Source: Chloroflexi bacterium AL-N1
GTDB taxonomy: Bacteria > Chloroflexota > Chloroflexia > Chloroflexales > Roseiflexaceae
Direction of reading: 5' to 3'
Assembly (NCBI GenBank): GCA_013122435.1
Contig: WYDT01000010.1
Coordinates: forward strand, 62,001 to 126,000
Length of the DNA: 64,000 bases
The notes beneath the pieces are model-generated. The model did not search any database. It saw only the letters and a list, made by a program, of their open reading frames with translations, and was not told where the DNA came from. Each line of letters begins with the position of its first letter. The stretch's first letter is position 1. The translations under genes and the position numbers were made by a program. Below, in pieces: positions 59,848-64,000 of the stretch.

Positions 59848-60639
59848 TTAAGAACTGGCGCTTGTGTAGCTGCGAACTGCCCACTGCCAGAACCAGCGAG
59901 AAATAAGGACAAGCGTCAGTGCAACGCCACCTGCTGTCAATGTGCTGGTGACGTTGGCTTGTCCAATAATGGCTTCGGCAGGGACGGTGGTGATAAATGC
60001 GATTGGTATGACAAAGGTAAAGAGTAGGCGCACCCAACTGGGAAACGCGGTGACCGGAAATTGGCCTGCACGGAATACACTGTTAAAGAGTTCGGTGGAG
60101 TTTTCGACTTTGATGAACCAGAAAGCGGTAGTAGAAAGCATGAACCAGATTGAGTACACCATCGCAAAGGCAGCGATCATCAGTGCGCCGCCCAGCATGA
60201 CTCCCGTGAACGTCATACCAGGAATATGGGTAGATGCCCAGATGATGAGTAGCACACCGATGAACATGTCGAGCAAACGAAAAATGCTGATCTCGCGGGT
60301 CGAGACCAGAAATTGTGCGTCAATGGGCTTGAGCAGGGTAAAATCCATCGTGCCCTTGCGAATCGCCTCAGAGATTTCGTTCAGGTTTGGTTGGAGAAAG
60401 GCCCCAATAAAACCTTGTACGAGTGTGAATAAGCCTACCACCACGGTGGCTTCGTAGTAGCTCCACCCACCAATAGATCGGCCATCGCCGGTGAGGATGA
60501 TGAGCCCAAAGAGTGCCCCCACCGCTGTGAGGAGCGAACTGAGCAGACTCACCAGGAAATTTGCGCGATATTCCATCTGCACACTGATACTTGCTCCCAT
60601 GAAGATGGCAATCAATCGGCAGTAACGTAAGAGTTTCAT
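59848..60639 (-). CDS. ABC-2 type exporter permease
   Basis: A 263-residue integral membrane protein with six hydrophobic segments, in the ABC2_membrane_6 (DUF990) style: MKLLRYCRLIAIFMGASISVQMEYRANFLV at the N-terminus, GTMDFTLLKPIDAQFLVS in the coupling-helix region, and a hydrophobic C-terminal third. Its ATG overlaps the upstream permease stop by four bases, so the two permeases and the ATPase form one operon. Confidence 0.88.
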   Translation of the reverse strand: MKLLRYCRLIAIFMGASISVQMEYRANFLVSLLSSLLTAVGALFGLIILTGDGRSIGGWSYYEATVVVGLFTLVQGFIGAFLQPNLNEISEAIRKGTMDFTLLKPIDAQFLVSTREISIFRLLDMFIGVLLIIWASTHIPGMTFTGVMLGGALMIAAFAMVYSIWFMLSTTAFWFIKVENSTELFNSVFRAGQFPVTAFPSWVRLLFTFVIPIAFITTVPAEAIIGQANVTSTLTAGGVALTLVLISRWFWQWAVRSYTSASS

Positions 60640-61439
60640 GCGCCAAATGCTCCATAACGCCGTAGTCCGTGTTTCCAGAGGAACAGGCGGAGTATAGCAA
60701 AAATACTTACCCACGCGATCTGGACAGTCAGTATCCGAAGAGTTTCGGTACCACTTATTGCGCCAGTAAGCAGCTGGGTTGGGTAATAGATAGTATAGGG
60801 AAAGGGTGTCCATTCAATGATAGCCCGTACTGCTGGTGGATAGAACTCCAGAGGAGCAAAACTCCCGGTGAGGAAAGCTGCGGCAACAAAGTACATCTCA
60901 TCAAGGGCGGTCGCTTGCTCGAACCAGAAGGTGAGCAGACCAATACAATAGGAGATGAGAAAGCGAATCATAAAGGCCATAACTACAGAGAGTGTATAGA
61001 TTAGCACATGCGATATGTTTGGTGTGAGTTGGGTGTTGGGAACGAGCAATACACCGATGAACAGGATAATAATGATAAATGGGAGACGTACTAATCGTTC
61101 GGTTACGTGTTGGGCCAGGTGTTCCCACAAAACATCAAAAGGACGTAGGAGTTTAGGGGAAAGCTCCCCGTGTCGGATTTGATAATCGAGTTCCCACGAG
61201 ACCCACGCACCGGCGAATTGTTGTGTGAGCCACGCGGCCAGAAAGTATGCTGCAAAGTCTGAAGGGGTAAAGCCATTGACGGTTCCATCCTCGGCGTTGG
61301 CTTTGCCAATCCAGATTCCTAACATAATCAATGGGAGCGAGCCGTTGAGAATCCAGATGACAATTTCGGCACGGTAGGCGGACATGTAAGCAAACCATAC
61401 CTCTAATAACACACGTGTCTTGTTCAGGGCTGCGCTCAC
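60636..61439 (-). CDS. ABC-2 type exporter permease
   Basis: A 267-residue permease with six membrane segments, paralogous in layout to the next gene (SAYRAEIVIWILNGSLPLIMLGIWI; GELSPKLLRPFDVLWEHLAQHV is the cytoplasmic coupling region). GTG start overlapping the ATPase stop as GTGA, so translation is coupled. One ATPase with two different ABC-2 permeases is typical of small heteromeric exporters of drugs or lipids. Confidence 0.88.
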   Translation of the reverse strand: MSAALNKTRVLLEVWFAYMSAYRAEIVIWILNGSLPLIMLGIWIGKANAEDGTVNGFTPSDFAAYFLAAWLTQQFAGAWVSWELDYQIRHGELSPKLLRPFDVLWEHLAQHVTERLVRLPFIIIILFIGVLLVPNTQLTPNISHVLIYTLSVVMAFMIRFLISYCIGLLTFWFEQATALDEMYFVAAAFLTGSFAPLEFYPPAVRAIIEWTPFPYTIYYPTQLLTGAISGTETLRILTVQIAWVSIFAILRLFLWKHGLRRYGAFGA

Positions 61440-62452
61440 GATGGCACCACTTCGATGGGCTCAAGCACTGGTGTTGTCTCTGTATGATGCCGGGCAAACA
61501 CTTGACCGATAACCTCTTCAATCGGCGGATCTTCGATGGTCACGTCGGCAATTGGTAGTTCGGTGAGCAACTGTGCAGCGATGGTGCTGGTGGTTGCTCG
61601 TGGTACCCGTAGTTCAGCACGTAGCCCGTCGTGTGTGTGGATCTCACCAAAGTACCTGAGTTGTGCATCTGTGATTGGATGGGCCAATTCGATGCGAATG
61701 ATCTTGCTGGGTGCGATCTGCTCGATGAGCAGTGAGAGGTTGCCATCGAACACAATTTGCCCTTTGTCAATCACAATGATACGTTGACAGAGCGCCGTAA
61801 CATCGGCCATATAGTGACTCGTAAGAATGATGGTCGCATTAAAGCGGCGGTTGTATTCGGCCACGAACCCGCGGATACGGACTTGCATGTTGACATCAAG
61901 ACCGATGGTCGGTTCGTCAAGAAAGAGGATTTTGGGTCGATGCAAGAGCGCGGCGGCCAATTCACACTTCATGCGTTCGCCGAGTGAGAGTTTACGAACT
62001 TGCTTCTTGAGGATACCGTCTAATTCTAAAATCTCGTTGAATTCGTGCATGGTCTGTCGGTATTCATCATCGGGGATTTCGTAAATGGCCTGATTGACAC
62101 GAAAGCTATCCAGTGCTGGAAGATCCCAGATCAGCTGTTGTTTCTGCCCCATCACCAGAGTAATCATTTTGAGGAAGTCGCTGTGCCGCTCTCTCGGTGT
62201 GAATCCGGCGATATCAGCATGGCCATTGGTTGGGTGGAGGAGCCCGGAAAGCATTTTGAGCGTTGTGGTTTTGCCAGCGCCGTTCGGGCCGAGAAAACCC
62301 ACCATCTCGCCGGTAGCGATGTGGAACGAAACGCCTTCGACCGCACGTACTGTTCTGGTTTTGCGGTGGATAAAGGAGCGCAGTGAGCCGATAAACCCGG
62401 GCTCTTTGTCATGTACCTGGTAATGTTTTTGCAGGTCGCGGACGGTAATCAT
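61436..62452 (-). CDS. ABC-2 exporter ATPase (NatA/DrrA-like)
   Basis: A 338-residue ATPase. Walker A GPNGAGKTT (about 54-62), Q loop MGQKQQLIWDLP, signature LSLGERMKCELAAAL (about 154-168) and Walker B KILFLDEPTIGLD (about 173-185) are intact; the H loop is TSHYMAD. A C-terminal extension of about 110 residues follows. First gene of the exporter operon. Substrate unknown; an antibiotic-like or glycolipid cargo is possible. Confidence 0.92.
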   Translation of the reverse strand: MITVRDLQKHYQVHDKEPGFIGSLRSFIHRKTRTVRAVEGVSFHIATGEMVGFLGPNGAGKTTTLKMLSGLLHPTNGHADIAGFTPRERHSDFLKMITLVMGQKQQLIWDLPALDSFRVNQAIYEIPDDEYRQTMHEFNEILELDGILKKQVRKLSLGERMKCELAAALLHRPKILFLDEPTIGLDVNMQVRIRGFVAEYNRRFNATIILTSHYMADVTALCQRIIVIDKGQIVFDGNLSLLIEQIAPSKIIRIELAHPITDAQLRYFGEIHTHDGLRAELRVPRATTSTIAAQLLTELPIADVTIEDPPIEEVIGQVFARHHTETTPVLEPIEVVPS

Positions 62453-62699
62453 ACATACCTCAATGTTATAGGGATACTCTCATCCTACACATACGATCAA
62501 AGATGAACATCGGTCTTGTGTTTGATTTACTCCATGATTTGGTTCTGGTTATTATAGTATACAGTTTGGGATAAGGCAATGTTTTGTTATTTGTTTTTCC
62601 GTTGGCATTTAAATAAATCATTTTATCGATTTAATATAGAATGGGTGTAAATAGTTTTTAGGTGGTGACCTGTGTATAGTGGATCCTCCATCGGTTGTA
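62453..62699. other. Divergent intergenic region
   Basis: Between the ABC exporter (minus) and tetR (plus). AT-rich; no open frame and no clear promoter for the minus-strand operon was found in it. The tetR promoter and operators follow at 62700-62760. Confidence 0.4.
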
Positions 62700-62728
62700 T
62701 TGACTTTTATTATCAACGAATGTATGAT
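62700..62728 (+). promoter_or_regulatory. Promoter of tetR
   Basis: TTGACT and TATGAT are separated by 17 bp, near consensus, with the predicted start inside the first operator. Confidence 0.72.
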
Positions 62729-62760
62729 GTGACTACCTAGTCATGTGACTGTTCAGTCAT
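62729..62760. promoter_or_regulatory. Two tandem TetR operators
   Basis: Two adjacent 16-bp inverted repeats, GTGACTACCTAGTCAT and GTGACTGTTCAGTCAT (GTGACT-N4-AGTCAT), lie directly after the -10 box and directly before the ribosome binding site of tetR. Bound repressor would block initiation, so negative autoregulation of tetR and the downstream ABC gene is very likely. Confidence 0.8.
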
Positions 62761-62774
62761 AAAGGATGAAGTGT

Positions 62775-63431
62775 ATGCCAAAACCGACTTTTTTCAATTT
62801 ACCTGAAGATAAACGTCGTACCATCATCGATCTTGCCATTGATGAGTTTGCTGATAACAGTTACGAGAATGCCTCGATCTCGCGGGTCGTGGCGCGGGCG
62901 GGGATCGCCAAAGGCAGTTTGTATCAATACTTTGCCGACAAAAAAGATCTGTACATCTATTTGCTCGACGTAGCAGCACAAGAAAAGTTGACTTTTTTAC
63001 AAAACATCCAGCCGCCTGATCCACAGATGAGCATCTTTGCCTATCTGCGTTGGATGGTCAGCGCGAACACACATTTTGAGCTTTCGCATCCGCGCCTTGG
63101 GCAGGTCGTCTACCGTGCCCTTTTGGGAGACCTGCCCTTTCACGATGAGACTATCGCACGGATGAAAGCGGGAGCAATGGAGTATTTCAAACCGCTGGTG
63201 CAGCAAGGGATCGCAGATGGCCATATTGTCCCCGACATCGATCCTGAAGTGGCCACCTTTGTCTTCAACAGCATTTTCACTGAACTGGGGAAGTTCATCT
63301 CTCAACGCGCAGGTATCCAACTCGTCACACCGGACGATGGCCATGCAGCACTCCATACAACGATAGCAGAACAGACATTTGATCAGGTGATCCGCATTTT
63401 GGAGCATGGGATGGGTACCAAACAGCTTTGA
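62775..63431 (+). CDS. TetR-family regulator of an ABC transporter
   Basis: A 218-residue repressor. RRTIIDLAIDEFADNSYENASISRVVARAGIAKGSLYQYFADKKDLYIYLL (about residues 14-64) is a typical TetR DNA-binding domain. AAAGGATGAA before the ATG at 62775 decides the start over one three codons earlier. An ABC ATPase gene starts 53 bp later on the same strand, so this is a local repressor of that transporter, acting on the two operators at 62729-62760. Confidence 0.93.
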   Translation: MPKPTFFNLPEDKRRTIIDLAIDEFADNSYENASISRVVARAGIAKGSLYQYFADKKDLYIYLLDVAAQEKLTFLQNIQPPDPQMSIFAYLRWMVSANTHFELSHPRLGQVVYRALLGDLPFHDETIARMKAGAMEYFKPLVQQGIADGHIVPDIDPEVATFVFNSIFTELGKFISQRAGIQLVTPDDGHAALHTTIAEQTFDQVIRILEHGMGTKQL

Positions 63432-63484
63432 TGCAGTTATCACTCACCATATTGTATACAGTGACCAGTTAAAGGATATAGACC

Positions 63485-64000
63485 ATGTTGACTGTACATA
63501 ACTTAACCTACACCTACCCGGAAACAACGACCGAAGTACTGCATGGCTTGAATTTTACCATCGCTGAAGGCGAAATATTTGGCTTTCTGGGGCCGTCGGG
63601 AGCAGGTAAATCCACCACTCAGAATATCCTGATCGGTCTGCTCAAGGAATATGCGGGCAGCATTGCGGTGATGGGGCAGGAACTACGCGATATCGGTCAG
63701 GACTACTATGAGCATATCGGTGTATCGTTCGAGCTGCCCAACCATTATCTCAAGCTCACCGCCCGCGAGAATCTGAACTACTTCCGTTCGTTGTACAGTG
63801 GACCGACACGTGATGCGATGGAAGTACTCACGATGGTAGATCTGGCTGATGATGCCGACAAGTCGGTGGCTGAGTTTAGCAAAGGGATGAAGATTCGCCT
63901 GAACGTTGCCCGTAGCCTGATCCATTCACCACGCCTGCTCTTTCTGGACGAACCGACCAGCGGGCTTGATCCCGTCAATGCGCGGCGGATCAAAGATCTG
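63485..64000 (+). CDS. ABC transporter ATPase (partial)
   Basis: The window ends after 172 codons of an ABC-2-type ATPase. Walker A FLGPSGAGKSTT (about 36-47), the signature FSKGMKIRLNVARS (about 131-144) and Walker B LLFLDEPTSGLDP (about 150-162) are visible; the signature has SKGM where LSGGQ is most common, as in other NatA/CcmA-type exporters. AAAGGATAT precedes the ATG. The permease is expected just beyond the window. Regulated with the TetR gene upstream. Confidence 0.93.
   Translation, partial: MLTVHNLTYTYPETTTEVLHGLNFTIAEGEIFGFLGPSGAGKSTTQNILIGLLKEYAGSIAVMGQELRDIGQDYYEHIGVSFELPNHYLKLTARENLNYFRSLYSGPTRDAMEVLTMVDLADDADKSVAEFSKGMKIRLNVARSLIHSPRLLFLDEPTSGLDPVNARRIKDL

Noticed and set aside
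1..64000. tRNA, rRNA, CRISPR array, prophage or intact insertion sequence
   Set aside because: I read through the intergenic regions and found none; no transposase, integrase or spaced direct repeats were seen.

Overview
The window looks like a chromosomal segment of a Chloroflexota bacterium (class Chloroflexia, perhaps near Herpetosiphon or a filamentous relative; the genus is inference). The reasons are protein resemblance throughout, moderate GC, secreted proteins with VYLP-type C-termini, XisH/XisI remnants, a DnaB intein, and housekeeping genes in many short operons. I see no rRNA, tRNA, CRISPR array, prophage or intact transposase.

Layout. 0-11 kb is core: the end of asnS, gatC, the c-di-AMP pair cdaR/cdaA behind a very large TPR protein, then a DnaC-like loader, a DnaD-like protein, dnaB interrupted by a 176-residue mini-intein, and rplI. 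11-21 kb holds a CxC-type ArsR regulator with a probable operator, a glycosyltransferase, a division/bactofilin pair, trmD, a Tat-exported PhoX phosphatase, two paralogous secreted proteins and an HNH protein. 21-29 kb has ridA, a degenerate ComEC-like metallo-beta-lactamase, a polysaccharide flippase, a first glutamate dehydrogenase, yraN and a two-gene sugar-modification operon.

29-37.4 kb is an accessory island. It contains three GNAT acetyltransferases, a TetR regulator, an orphan HicB-like protein, and a concentration of broken genes: an MFS transporter with one in-frame stop, a frameshifted membrane protein, a tautomerase shifted at a G run, and an xisH-xisI pair broken by a 14-bp tandem duplication and a deletion and flanked by two palindromic repeats. 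An AT-rich part follows, with two genes sharing an N-terminal DQR-x-Q-x-V-x-x-Q-x-N-I motif. One of them is interrupted exactly at an A AAA AAA sequence that could allow -1 recoding.

37.5-45.8 kb is a glycine cleavage operon read leftward: tandem glycine riboswitch, intrinsic terminator, lipM-like octanoyltransferase, gcvT, gcvH, gcvPA, a DJ-1 family gene, an APH-fold pseudokinase and gcvPB. The riboswitch probably lets expression through when glycine is abundant; a second promoter precedes gcvT. Upstream lies an AmmeMemoRadiSam-type protein that has lost its Fe-S cluster cysteines.

45.8-64 kb holds a tandem lepB duplication including its promoter, a GT4 glycosyltransferase, tatA, obgE, a LysK-like hydrolase, and nitrogen assimilation genes (glnA, amt, a second gdh), plus an Rrf2 regulator, larE, dgoD, a three-gene ABC-2 exporter, and a TetR gene with two tandem operators next to another ABC ATPase cut by the window end. 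The strongest leads are the catalytically degenerate homologues of the radical SAM, kinase and beta-lactamase families, and the DQR-motif gene with its possible recoding site.
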